Under the pieces are notes generated by a model, which saw only the letters and a program-made list of their open reading frames with translations, made no database searches and had not been told where the DNA came from. A program made the position numbers and the translations under genes. A DNA stretch of 64,000 nt, taken from positions 3,968,001-4,032,000 of the forward strand of contig CADCXC010000038.1 in the NCBI GenBank assembly GCA_902806595.1, written 5' to 3'. This DNA comes from Pyrenopolyporus hunteri. Taxonomy: Eukaryota > Ascomycota > Sordariomycetes > Xylariales > Hypoxylaceae. Below are positions 1-11,059 of this stretch, piece after piece; within the stretch, counting starts at the first letter, position 1, and each line of letters opens with the position of its first letter.

Positions 1-1010
1 CGAAATTGCGTCTAGGCCCGAGAACGAACAGCCGTGCGCGGGGCGTGGAAGGACCGGGAGGCAAATATATAGGGAAACACAGGAGCATACATGTGTACTA
101 CGCATGTCTCAGGTTTACCCATCCGTCACCATGCATGAGAATTTCAGCCACGGAATTCAATAATCGTTTTTCGTGCATGTTTATACTATTATGTCGTAGG
201 TATACATAAATTGGTGCGGAAAGCCCCGACCGGTTCGGCAATGTCAAGATTTGCATTGTTGATCCTAACTGCATTTGAAATGAAAACCCCCGGGTTCTCC
301 GACGGGACGAGCCTCACTACCGCTGTTGGCATACATGGATAAGAGTGACAAGTCAAACCGAACCCCTTGCCCGTTGCTCCCTATTTACACGGCTCCATTT
401 TAGTATGGGGTACAGACAGCGGGAACCGCGGGAGGCGCTTATGTCTATCTGGTAAACGAACTGCCAAAGAGTTCGACATTGAGCATCCTGTGATCCGCGT
501 AGAATGACGCCAAGGATCCTTGATGTAAACAAAGAACAATTTTCCAAAGCGAGAGCGACATCGGTTATCTTAGCGAGGAATGTAGGTATGGAGCACGGTG
601 ACGATATCCTAGACAAGGCTCTCAACAAGCCAGCCCGCCTCGTCCCTATATCTGGCATATCATATACCCTCAGCTGCAGATTTAATTACTAGGAATTAGC
701 GATGCCTTAGTACTCACGACCCCAGGTCTTGACCCCTGCCACATGCCGAACAAAATGCTCCTTGGCCCCTTGCCACCTCAACATTCTCCTAGTGAGCACG
801 AGAGTCGAGAAGACTTCACGTCTCCGTCTTCCGCTCTCTTTTGTTCTCAATTGATGATTTCGCGGCCCAAGTATAGCTCTAGATTTCACCTGCGGACCCA
901 AAGCTAGTATATGTAACCCATTCATTAGCAAGCGTGGAGGGCTTCTCACCTCAGGAAGCCAGCCGGCGTTGCTCCGGTCGTGGTGAACGACCAAGACTCT
1001 CCGCCCCGAC
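1..1010. other. Non-coding 5' flank
   Basis: No coding region can be supported here. The open frames of about 60-100 codons lie on both strands, overlap each other, and show no recognisable domain or codon pattern. The last few hundred bases should hold the promoter of the membrane-protein gene that starts at 1011. Confidence 0.5.
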
Positions 1011-2335
1011 ATGTTCTTCGCTTATGCCCGATCCTCGACCTTAGGAAGCAGTGATGACACCCCGACGTCAATATATCATCGCATCGAGACCGACCTGGTA
1101 CCGCTCACGACCGGCGGTTCTAAGATCATCATCCCAGCCGCGGTGCTGGTCCTCCTCACCTCACTATGGACTTTCCTGAGGTTTTGGTGCCTTCAACGAA
1201 GCGGTCGAGCTTTCATGTTAGAGGATGGATTTCATATTGGAGCGGTAGTCCTGTTCTACGCTCTCATAGCTACAGATTTTACGCTGGTACTGGCAGGCGG
1301 TATGGGACATCACGTTAAGGAGTTGCAGGATTGGCACTTAGTTCGGCTTATGAAGGTCAGTCAGTCTATCAGCTAGGTTCCGTAAGAGAATATGCGGTGA
1401 ACTAGACCTAGTCCTCCAGTGTAGAAGTGCTAACGGGAGTTGATCTCTGTAGACTGTTTACGCTTGCCAGTTCTTTTATGCGACGTCCCTCGGCTTGATC
1501 AAGATTAGCGTCGTACTGATGTTGATGCGCATATTCCGCGGCCGCCGGTTCAGAGCTGCCGCTCTGGCGGCCATAACTTTCACAATTGTCTGGATGCTTC
1601 TCGTCATGCTCATCAATCTCTTCATATGCCGTCCGATGGACGGGGATTGGCATCCACGCGTACCCATGGATATCTGCGGGAACTACAAAACGGCATTCTC
1701 GATGGTTGGTGTCGTCGATATCATAAACCAACTCATAATCCTAGTCCTACCTCTACCTGTAATCTGGAGGCTTGAGATGGAATATCGGTACAAAATGCTT
1801 ACCATGGGCATTTTAAGCATCGGCATACTGTAAGAAAAGAATATCCCAAGACCCCGGTTTCCGTGAACTAACTTATCTCTCCCAATTTAGTACCTTGGTC
1901 TTCGGTGCTATCCACTTATCCACAGTCATACAAATCGACTTCGCCGACGTGCCGTACACAGCCGTGGAGGCGGTCATATACGGCACATGCGAAACCGGCG
2001 TCGCCGTTATCGTATCCAGTTGTCCGCTTCTTCGGCCTCTTTTCGACATGGTGCTCCCCATAAACTCGCTGAAGAGTTCATCTTGGCAGGACAGGAGCAT
2101 TATCAGTGTTATGACTAAGACGCGCAAAAGTACCAAGTCGAGCGGATTTACGCAGATGAAGAACGAGTCGCAGGAGGAACTCGAGTTGGGAAACATGGGA
2201 GCGCATCGAGCCAGACGAGACACGTACATCACCGCGAGCAAGCGGCCGTCATTCCGCGAAGAAGACGGTCACTCGGTGCGAAAGATTGTGGTGACGAGCG
2301 AGACTATCGTTAGCAGAGACAAGGGAGAGCTCTGA
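1011..2335 (+). CDS. Fungal rhodopsin-like seven-helix integral membrane protein
   Basis: Three exons are read: 1011-1355, 1453-1829 and 1891-2335, giving about 388 aa. The introns are 97 nt (GTCAGT..TAG) and 61 nt (GTAAGA..TAG), and the frame is kept across both. Seven hydrophobic segments are visible at roughly residues 37-60, 73-96, 120-142, 150-174, 196-219, 231-256 and 268-292, followed by a polar, charged cytosolic tail. The third helix begins QFFYATSLGLIKISVV, which together with the conserved Cys and acidic loop residues is typical of the fungal rhodopsin-domain family. Many members of that family are annotated only as integral membrane proteins; some are CFEM-type GPCR-like receptors or lie in secondary-metabolite clusters. 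No CFEM cysteine domain is present, and no metabolic genes flank it, so ligand and pathway are unknown. The ATG at 1011 is the first in the frame and leaves a 36-residue polar N-terminus. Confidence 0.88.
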
Positions 2336-3623
2336 CTTCTGTCTCTTTTTATTCCAAATAAGTCGGGGGAAAAAAAAGTCGATTCGGGCCGCGAAGCTCG
2401 CATACGAAGCGGAATCCATCCATGTATATGAAACGGAATTACGATGCCCGAATTCGGAGAAACGCGTTCACCGCATGCATGCTTGGATTCTACGGGGCGA
2501 CTTGGATGGCCGCAATATGTATCTGCATAGTCTCTTTAGAACTCTCGATGTACCACCGCTATACGATATAAGCATGGTTCCAACAGCACATATTCTCGCC
2601 GACGATTCCATTTTTTTAGTAATCATATATTTACACACCAAATATTTGCTAGTTTACGGCGGAACACGAACACGAGGACTAGACAGTGTCTAGTCAATAT
2701 TAGAATAATTAGGATAATGAGTGCCGAAGGACTAAAAGACCAAGGTACCTATTCAACCTCTGCGACGCAGACGTCCCAGATTTGAATAGGAAACGCAAGA
2801 GCGTGTCGATAGAGAACTGTCATATAGGTTAAGTACCTAGATATGAGGAAATATGATATAACGCCAGGTTCGCTATTCATATCTACTATATACTGTTAAT
2901 GAAAATAAACCAAGGCAGAATCCCCACGCCGACCTACAACATTGACTGCTAAGATATCGCGATATCTTTGCATAAGGTCACTGCATGTTTCCTATTTAAG
3001 TGGCCAGTCGGACAGAATGATCAATTACCCTAGGTACCATCTATCTACCTAAACTTACAGCTCTTTAAGAGCCTGTTTAGCACTTGACTCTAGTTTTTTT
3101 TTTTTTTTTTTTTTTTTTTATATAGGAAGGTAACGTTGATTCCAGGTCGAAATCGGCAGAGATCCCTCGGGTCATTACTGCGGTATTTCCAACACTGTAG
3201 CATATATATTTTTGCCGGGTTAATTAATGTAGGTCTCGCAACTTAGCTTGTGTAACTTGAAGGCCAACCTCAAAAAGCTTCCAATCTCCAATTCACCTCC
3301 AGTTATAATTACTCTTATAATTACTGTTACAGTTACAGTTGGAGTGAGAGTGACTGGTCAGGTACCGTAAACTTTTGATTGGCTGGAAATCTAGTCCTCG
3401 GTACTTCGAAGGGAAGAAAGATACGAAGTCCCAGGTACTTATGGCGCTAAAAAAGAAGGCGGTAAAGTTTTTTTTTGCTCTCTAAACGGCAGAAACTCCC
3501 CACCCTCGAAAAAATAATCTGGGGCCCATCTCTTTTCCATTCCAAGCTTGTTTACCATAGAAGAAGGTAAAAAAAATAATCAGAGGTTCTGTCTTGAAGC
3601 GCAAAACTCCCCGATCGGCGCAA
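2336..3623. other. Intergenic region upstream of ERB1
   Basis: I see no gene. The stretch is AT-leaning and holds a 26-T tract (3094-3119), a set of TTATAATTACT/TTACAGTTACAG-like short repeats near 3302-3340, and T/A runs close to the ERB1 start (3460-3580) that probably belong to its promoter and 5' leader. Confidence 0.5.
3094..3119. repeat. Homopolymer tract T(26)
   Basis: An uninterrupted run of 26 T's about 500 bp upstream of the ERB1 start codon. Poly(dA:dT) tracts are common nucleosome-excluding elements in fungal promoters. Whether this one acts that way for ERB1 is an inference. Confidence 0.8.
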
Positions 3624-5991
3624 ATGGCCTCGACAAAGTCGAACTTGAAGCGCAAAGCTTCCGTCGTCGAAGCGCACGACGCAAACCAACCCCAGTCTGA
3701 CGACGAGTTTGGAGATGGTCTTTTGGAGGGTGTGCTCGACGACGAATCGGATGAAGAAGAATCCGAATCAGAAAGAGAAGACGCCGACGATGATGATGGT
3801 GAAGGGGGCGCATTCGGTAGCGACGATGACGAATTAGACAGCGACGATATACCAACAGACGATGACGAAGAAGAAGGGCAAAAGAGAAAACAATCGGCAA
3901 ACGGGACCGCGTCCGATGAAGAGAACGATGGCCCCCACTACCGAGTCGAGACAGATGCGAATGGGGGAACCAGATACGTTTACGACGACATCGATCCCGT
4001 ATACGACTCCGACGACACAGACGCTCAAGGGCCCGTCAACACGATTGGGAATATCCCTCTCTCCTTCTATGATTCATACCCTCACATAGGATACGATATC
4101 AACGGGAAGAAGATCATGCGCCCCGCCACCGGCGAAGCTTTAGATGCCTTATTAGACAGTATTGAAGTGCCCAAGGGATGGACTGGCCTCACCGACCCTA
4201 CCACCGGCAAGCCCCTAAATCTCAGTCAGGATGAGCTGGAGTTATTGCGGCGAATCCAAATGAACGAGGTTCCCGAAGAAGGATACGACCCATATCCCGT
4301 AAGTCCGACGATGGCAGCGTTTGTATTGTGTTGGCTACATTCTAATTCTTGTTCAGGATACTGTCGAGTGGTTCACCAGTTTTGAGGAGACCATGCCGTT
4401 AAGCGCCGCCCCAGAGCCCAAGCGACGCTTCCTACCCTCGAAGCACGAGGCTAAGCGAATAATGAAGCTGGTCAAGGCAATCAGGGAAGGCCGGATATTA
4501 CCGTATAAACCTCCCGAGGAAAAACAGAGAGAAGAGGAAGAGGAAGAGGAAGTCCACTACGACTTGTGGGCTGACGAGACGCCTCGGCCGCCTAACGTCA
4601 TGCACATTCCTGCCCCTAAATTGGCTCCCCCTGGTTATGATCTCAGTTATAACCCTCCTCCGGAATATCTTCCAACGGAAGAAGAAAAGAAAGCTTGGGA
4701 AGAAACGGAACCGGAGGAACGAGAAAAGGAATACCTGCCCCAGAAGTACGATTCGTTGCGGAGGACCCCAGGATACGATCGATTCGTTAAAGAACGTTTT
4801 GAGAGGTGCCTCGATCTCTACCTAGCACCTCGAATACGGAAGAACAGATTGAATATCGATCCGGCGTCCTTACTCCCTAAGCTTCCCCGACCAGAGGAGT
4901 TGAGACCTTTCCCCACCATCGCATCGATCGAGTTTGCCGGCCACGAAGGTAGGGTACGGTCAGTCGCCATTGACCCATCCGGGCAGTGGCTAGCTAGCGG
5001 TGGCGACGATGGCACTGTGAGAGTATGGGGTCTCACAGACGGCAAGCAGCAGTGGAAAGTCAAGCTCAGCAGCGAGGATCCGGTAGATGTGGTGCGATGG
5101 CGACCCGGTCAGGACGCATCCATCATTTCGGCTGCTGTGGGCGAAGATATTTTCTTCATGATCCCATCGTACGGTAACCCGGAACTAGAGCAAGCTAGTC
5201 GCGATATACTAGATGCCGGGTTCGGTTATGCAACCAACAGCAAGCAGCTTACAACGGCCAACGGGGCAGCGCGGAAAGATCCGCCCGCGAAATGGTCGCG
5301 ACCAGGAGCACGCCTCGAAGACGAAGGAGTCCTACTAAAAGCCACGGTCCGCTCGCCGGTGAAGACGATCAACTGGCACCGGAGGGGAGACTTCTTCTGT
5401 ACCGTCTCGCCCACCGGGCAAAGAAGTTCTGTGGCCATTCACACCTTATCCAAGCATCTCACCCAGATCCCCTTCCGAAAACTACCTGGGTTGGCGCAAA
5501 CGGCATCATTCCATCCTTCACGGCCCATGTTCTTCGTTGCGACTCAGCGGTCTATACGGTGTTACGACCTTCAAAAGCAAGAATTGGTCAAAACTATTCA
5601 GCCTGGCGCGCGCTGGATCTCATCATTCGACGTACATCCCGGGGGCGACAACCTGGTTGTTGGGTCGTATGATCGTCGTTTGCTCTGGCACGACCTTGAG
5701 ATGTCGAATCGGCCGTATAAGACGATGCGATTCCATCCTCAGGCAATCAGGGCTGTCAGGTTCCACCGTTCTCACCCGTTATTTGCCGACTGTAGCGATG
5801 ACGGTACGCTGCAAATTTTCCACAGCAAAGTCGTGAGCGACTTAATGGAAGGACCGACTATCGTCCCGGTGAAGATGCTTAAGGGGCACAAGGTGGTTAA
5901 CAAGCTCGGCGTCACAGATATCGACTGGCACCCCCAGCATCCGTGGTGCGTAAGTGCTGGTGCTGACGGTACATGTAGATTATGGACTTAA
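3624..5991 (+). CDS. ERB1: Ribosome biogenesis protein Erb1 (BOP1 homolog)
   Basis: Two exons, 3624-4298 and 4357-5991, are joined by a 58-nt intron (GTAAGT..CAG, phase 0) to give 769 aa, close to the usual 750-810 aa of fungal Erb1. Residues about 24-105 are a long Asp/Glu/Ser-rich acidic stretch. The BOP1 N-terminal domain starts near residue 140 (TIGNIPLSFYDSYPHIGYD) and runs to about 410. A C-terminal WD40 propeller follows from about residue 417 (FAGHEGRVRSVAIDPSGQW) to the end (SAGADGTCRLWT). Erb1 is a nucleolar protein that binds Nop7/PES1 and Ytm1/WDR12 in the PeBoW complex, needed for 27S pre-rRNA processing and 60S subunit assembly. The ATG at 3624 was chosen because it has A at -3 and G at +4; the frame is open a little further upstream but has no other ATG. 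Nothing looks broken. Confidence 0.97.
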
Positions 5992-8900
5992 GGTCGGCTT
6001 TACGGGGGCGAGATATATATGGATGCCTAGCAGCAGAGCACGGTTCACTAGACTTTCGCAAAGAGTCATATAGCGGAGGCGTTTTCGAGAAATATAACAC
6101 ACCTTTTGTTCGGGAACAAACTTGCGGCCGGGACGGTTCTACCCTCGCCGGTTGTATTCATCCAATCGAACTACATAGCCCTACCGATCTTCGACTCCAC
6201 TCCGTCTCATTACCCTATTTCACCAATCAACGTGACATGTCATCTTAGCCCTCTTCTCGGCCATTCGCTATGGAATGCTGCAGAGCCATGGATGTCCCTG
6301 GTTCGTTGGTCCGTTATTAGTGTTGGACTACATACATGTAGTAAGGTTAGCAGGGCATAACGCCAATTACTGCCCGACGAGTCCGGTACACCTTCTTTAT
6401 ATAACCCCCTGCCCACGATAGATAACCCTTTTCCCAACCGTTCTTTTTGTTGACTCACTCTCGAACAACGTATCCATTTCTATCTCCATCTGATCTATTT
6501 ACGTATGTTTTCTTGTAGCCTAAATGAGCCAAGCACCCCCGAAAGCTGTATATATACGCGTCCATGGTCACAAGGCGTTGCCCATCACCAAGCCCTCGAC
6601 CCCGACCGCTTCGCTCTATTGCTTAACTTGCCATTGGGACTAGCAAGGGACGGAAGGATATATACAACGAGTAAAGCATTCCGAGTATCTACTCAAGAAT
6701 CCAGATCTGCACTCTAACTTCGCAGTTATGGCGGGTCCCTGGTCGATTCCCAAACGACGTCGTCGTCTTCCCAGCCTTGATACGTAACATAAAGGAAAAT
6801 GTCGACGCTTTTTGTGGGCGGGACCTCCAGGCATACTTCTTAGGCAACCGACGTTGGCGGGTGGGTGCATTGTTGATACCTTAGGCGACGAGACGATGGC
6901 CTTCCGTCAGGCTGGAAGCCTACCTGCTCGTTTGGGTTTCGGCTATACGATGCAAAAGCGAACTGGGCTTAATCACCCGGGCGTATCGTGTACTCCACGA
7001 GTCTCGAAACCTAGGCGTCTATTTACGAAATAGGAGAGTAAGTATTTATACACGGTGCGGTCTCGGGGTAGCAGGTCATCTAACAACCCGAGGTCCTATA
7101 TCACTTAACCCCTATTTATCACCGAAGGCATCAGCTAACTAATCGTTATAGCTAACAAATCTCAGCTGTATAGTTACACTTCGGTGAAGCCTTGTCTGCC
7201 TATCCGTCTATCCGTCTATCTCATTACTTGCCCGAAATAAATGGGATGGGATCGCTGTACTAGCTACTGGGACGAAGAGATAAACTTGACAAGCCCAACG
7301 CAGTTAGACACAGCAATAGAGCAGATACTGCCAGAGGAATACACCAATGCGCAACAAAGCGGAACTACCCATTTCAAGGGGGCTAATAAGATTCCAAAAT
7401 ATTCACGTAACGCCAAGAGACTACGGCTGTGTCCATCGGGGCACAAGCAGTTCTAAGGCCCATCTAGGATATAAATCAAAAACACTCCTATTCTATCAAC
7501 CAGCATTTCCACGATGCCCGTACTGCGGTAGACAGAGCGACGTTGCTAGACAGTGTGTCCGTCTCAGATCACGGTTCTCAGGCCCACCATACCACGACAC
7601 AGATCGTTCAACGGACGTCGTGGCCAAGGAAGCTGAAACGAGAGCGGCCTACTAGACTCGGGTCAACCGTGCCCGAGGCCGAGCACGACGGTAACTCCGC
7701 GGAGAGAGCCCCTAACTTCTCTACTATAGCCTCATCTACGCATTACTCTTCTACCCCAGGTTCAAATCCGCCCTCCAAACGCATGACTAGTAGCTGGGTT
7801 TATCGGTGGCCGTCAGGTGCCTACGTCCACGACATTGCCCTATCCGCCATGATACCAACTACGCAACGGGGAACAACACGAAGCGCCTAGGGAGATGATG
7901 TTTCACGATTCGCCCTAACGAACGACAACCCGAGGGCCGCGGTTCTATGCTAGGTACCTACCTACACGCATGGCGTAGTCCCTTACTTCATGCCCCAGAC
8001 CCGCCTCCAACACGCGATCCTCGGATTCCCTCTATCTCGCCAACACCTACCACTAGAAGCCACCGATTCCGAACGTTAGACGGCCCGGTGTCCGTCGCGC
8101 CAAGGAAAGGGGTTCGGATGAACGAGTCTCGCGGTACGGCAGGAAGGGCGCGCACATAGGAGGGAATAGGGGCATTTGCCGGTCTACTAACAAACACCTC
8201 ACCTCCTAATCTGGGCGCTTATCTAGGTGCTTATCTAGGTAGTTATATAGGGGAAACAAGCGACCCTGCTCGAACCTGCAAACGCGCCCGCGGGTATCGC
8301 CCTCGGAACGCGCGATCTAGAAGACGCATCGTATCGTATCGTATCGTATCGAACCGACACGCCGCCTACGGCCGCTAGGCGCCAGGGACTTTATTCACCC
8401 CTACGCGCACCCACTCCCGCGAAGAAACCGATGCGAGCGACGGGACTCGCCCGTACCGAGCTGAAGCGATCCGGACGACAGCGACGACAACGACAACGAC
8501 GGCGACGACACTTCTGCGCCGCGCGTATATCGCGCGCGGCGGACGCGGCGGAACCGAAGTCGTAGCGGAAATCGAAATCGCGAAAAAAAAAAAAGCAGCA
8601 GTTACTGGTTGATGGATGTCGTCGTGTCTCATTCATCCTTCGGGCGCGGGGGTGCAGATGGGAGATGTTTCTTTTGAGCCTCACCTTGGCCTTGGATGGG
8701 TTGCTCTACGCGCGCGTGGGCAGTGCTTACCTCTACTTGAGAGAATAGTGAAGAAAAGGGCTGAGAATAGGGTATTCTCGGTTGGGTGATGTTGAGGGTA
8801 GTCCTTTGATTGTGTTGTTTTTTTTTTTTATTTATTTTTATCCTTCTTTTCCTTTTTAAAGGAATATATATATATCATTTTATTACTTTATTATTTCATT

Positions 8901-10342
8901 TATAAATTTATCCCCTTTTTCTTATTTTTATTGATATTTTTACTCCTTTTTTTTTCTCTTATTGCATTTATTTTATTCGGCGTTTTTTTTTTCTTATTTT
9001 TTTCTTATTTTTTTTTTCCCTTTCTAACACATGCAAGGAAAAAAGCCGACTTGGGTCTGAATGGCTTCGGTGTCCCGCAATCTGCCGTCGAGTGTGGTAT
9101 TATGCATAAGTCGTGCCGGCAGTCCCGGATACGTTGCCGTTACACCATCCGCGCAGAGCCAAGTCATGCCATGTACGTGTTTGGCATATCCCTACATACA
9201 CTATGACGATGGTGGTGGTAGTGGTGGGCGCTGGGCACGACTGAGCGGGCGGGTAGGGAAAAGAAGAGACCCGTGGACGTCCCCCGCATTTGAAAAAAAC
9301 ACCAAAGGTTGGGTCTGCACTACTCTGAGTCACAGCTGCATCCGAGGGGAAAAAAAAAGATTCTGAGGAGGAGGGGGGGTGTGGCGGTGCGGAGATGATG
9401 CTGCCTAGGTAGGTAAAGCAGGTTGAGCAGGTTGGGCTGGAATGAGTGTTAGCCGACGACGGATAAGGCAGCGCGATAGTTTCTTATCGATTCGGTCTGC
9501 AGCGTGATGAAATGCGGCGACGACGAGGAGGGGGTTGCGCTGTTCAAATGTTGGATGATGTATGGCTCCTCGTTTTTGGGGCTTGGGGATCTAGAACGGG
9601 CGATACGGGTAGTAAGCCTAGGGGAAGGGAAGGGGAAGACGTGACAGCATCACCCGCAATATCCGGGAATACAGGGCTAGCGGGACTACGGGGCTACGGG
9701 CCCACGATTAAATGCTGGGTAGGAACATGATCTGATCTGATCTGCTTTCTACTTGGGTTAGGTGTGAGATGGGCTGTGGACAAGGGCATCACGAAGGATC
9801 GAATCGAATCGGCTCGCTGTGGAACGTCTACGAGGGGACTCGTTTGCCTGTCACACCGATACCGCCGGCGATACTATCCGTTGCATTAAATCGTCAAAAG
9901 TTTTTGAAGAAAGAATAACAAGGAGAAGAAGAAGAAGAAGGAGAAGAAAAGAAAACTCCTGCTGCAATGCACAATAAAGGACCTCTCTGGCCACCACCCC
10001 TTACATATGCTTCCATGTATGGCCACTAACGGAGTAATAGACAAGTGCCCGAACAGTAAACTGCGTGGTTGGTGGATTAGAAAGATGGAGAGAGAGAAAA
10101 AAAAAAGAGGGAAAAACCACGAGTCCCTATAGCTCCCAATACTATGAGCCAAAAAAAAAATGCATTTTCATCGAGGTACCCAAAGCGCCGATCCATGCAT
10201 GCGATATCCCTTAATATTATCGTTCCCATTGTTTTCCGCCCTCTGCGGCCTCCGTCATCGTCATCCTCATGATCTTCATCGTTGTCATCGTGGTTGTGAC
10301 AACGTAGATGTGGGTTGTGGTTGTGGTTGTGGTCGCGGTGGT
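5992..10342. other. Gene-free interval with simple repeats and T-rich tracts
   Basis: No gene is supported over 4.3 kb. Open frames up to about 115 codons lack domains, overlap on both strands and have no splice pattern joining them into longer proteins. Visible structure: an ATCGT pentamer array at 8328-8351; a CGA/GAC-rich stretch around 8470-8515; a strongly T-rich, pyrimidine-rich stretch at about 8815-9020; a GAA-rich purine tract at 9905-9956; and several TAGGTAGG/CCTACCTA motifs. This may be regulatory or simply relaxed intergenic DNA. Confidence 0.5.
8328..8351. repeat. Pentanucleotide microsatellite (ATCGT)n
   Basis: About four and a half tandem copies of ATCGT in non-coding DNA. 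There is no sign of a coding role. Confidence 0.8.
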
Positions 10343-11059
10343 TTAATTATCGAACACGTCCTCGTCCCGGATGTTCCTCGCCGTGCTCGTGTTGGGGTCG
10401 GCCGGGACGTCGGACCAACGCCCGACGTCTCGGAGTATATCCGCAGTCTGGTGCTCGTGGGCCGAGGGGACGATGCACCAAGACAGGCTCGTCGCCAACG
10501 AGGACCGGCTCTTGGAGGCTCTGGGCATCAGGCTGTTGCTCAAGTAGTCGAGCTGGTTGGTGTGGTCGACGGGCCCGGCCGGGGGGAGCCAGCCGTAGAC
10601 GTTGCCGCCGTAGTGCTCAGTATCGTTCCTGTAGTTTAGGGCAGCGATGGCCTCCTGTGTTAAGGGCTGGGCGTCCCTGGCGGCGGTATAGTTCTGGGTA
10701 ACGTGGTAGTTCAGGTCTAGACGGCGAGCGAATGGGTCGCCGTACTTCGGAGTGCTGTCCGTGTTGACCGACGACGGGACGTACGGCTTAAAGGTATAGT
10801 TTCCGTCGGCGTCGGTCGTCACGTATTCCATGTCGCCGTCGGATCCTTGCTTGATGTTTTCGAACTTTCTTGGTTGGGTGGTCGACCCGCTGGGCTGGGT
10901 CGACGGGAAGTTCGTGCCGTTGAGGTTTGGTGGGCGCTGCTCCGTGAAATTGTCCATGTAGAAGTCGTCGTAGCCCTCATCTCCATCACAGTCCCGGTCT
11001 GGCTTAGTGACTCGGTTGGGTAAGGCGGTGTTACGCGAGGGTGACTTCTTGGGAGACAT
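10343..11059 (-). CDS. Hypothetical protein, unrecognised
   Basis: A single uninterrupted frame encodes 238 aa, with an ATG at 11059 that has A at -3. The protein begins MSPKKSPSRNTALPNRVTK. It is polar, rich in Asn, Asp, Thr and Pro, and contains several Asn-X-Thr/Ser sequons, but has no signal peptide or membrane segment that I can see. The middle part (residues about 75-165) looks moderately ordered, with Tyr/Asp/Asn-rich segments such as YVTTDADGNYTFKPYV. I do not recognise the family. It is accepted as a likely gene because it is long for its surroundings, has a plausible start context and a non-repetitive composition. The opposite-strand frames over the same bases look like shadows. It could be a lineage-specific gene; an intron near the 3' end cannot be excluded. 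Confidence 0.55.
   Translation of the reverse strand: MSPKKSPSRNTALPNRVTKPDRDCDGDEGYDDFYMDNFTEQRPPNLNGTNFPSTQPSGSTTQPRKFENIKQGSDGDMEYVTTDADGNYTFKPYVPSSVNTDSTPKYGDPFARRLDLNYHVTQNYTAARDAQPLTQEAIAALNYRNDTEHYGGNVYGWLPPAGPVDHTNQLDYLSNSLMPRASKSRSSLATSLSWCIVPSAHEHQTADILRDVGRWSDVPADPNTSTARNIRDEDVFDN

Noticed and set aside
3594..3623. Upstream extension of ERB1
   Set aside because: The frame is open from 3594 but begins with TTG; the first ATG in frame, with a good context, is at 3624.
7759..7769. GGTTCAAATCC resembling a tRNA B box
   Set aside because: The flanking bases do not form a T-arm stem, and no A box or acceptor stem is found at the right distance.
7543..7890. 115-codon plus-strand frame
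   Set aside because: No domain, overlapping alternative frames, and no extension by splicing that I could find.
10160..10639. Plus-strand frame of 159 codons
   Set aside because: It is antisense to the accepted minus-strand frame at 10343-11059; its Gly/Arg/Val-rich composition fits a shadow.
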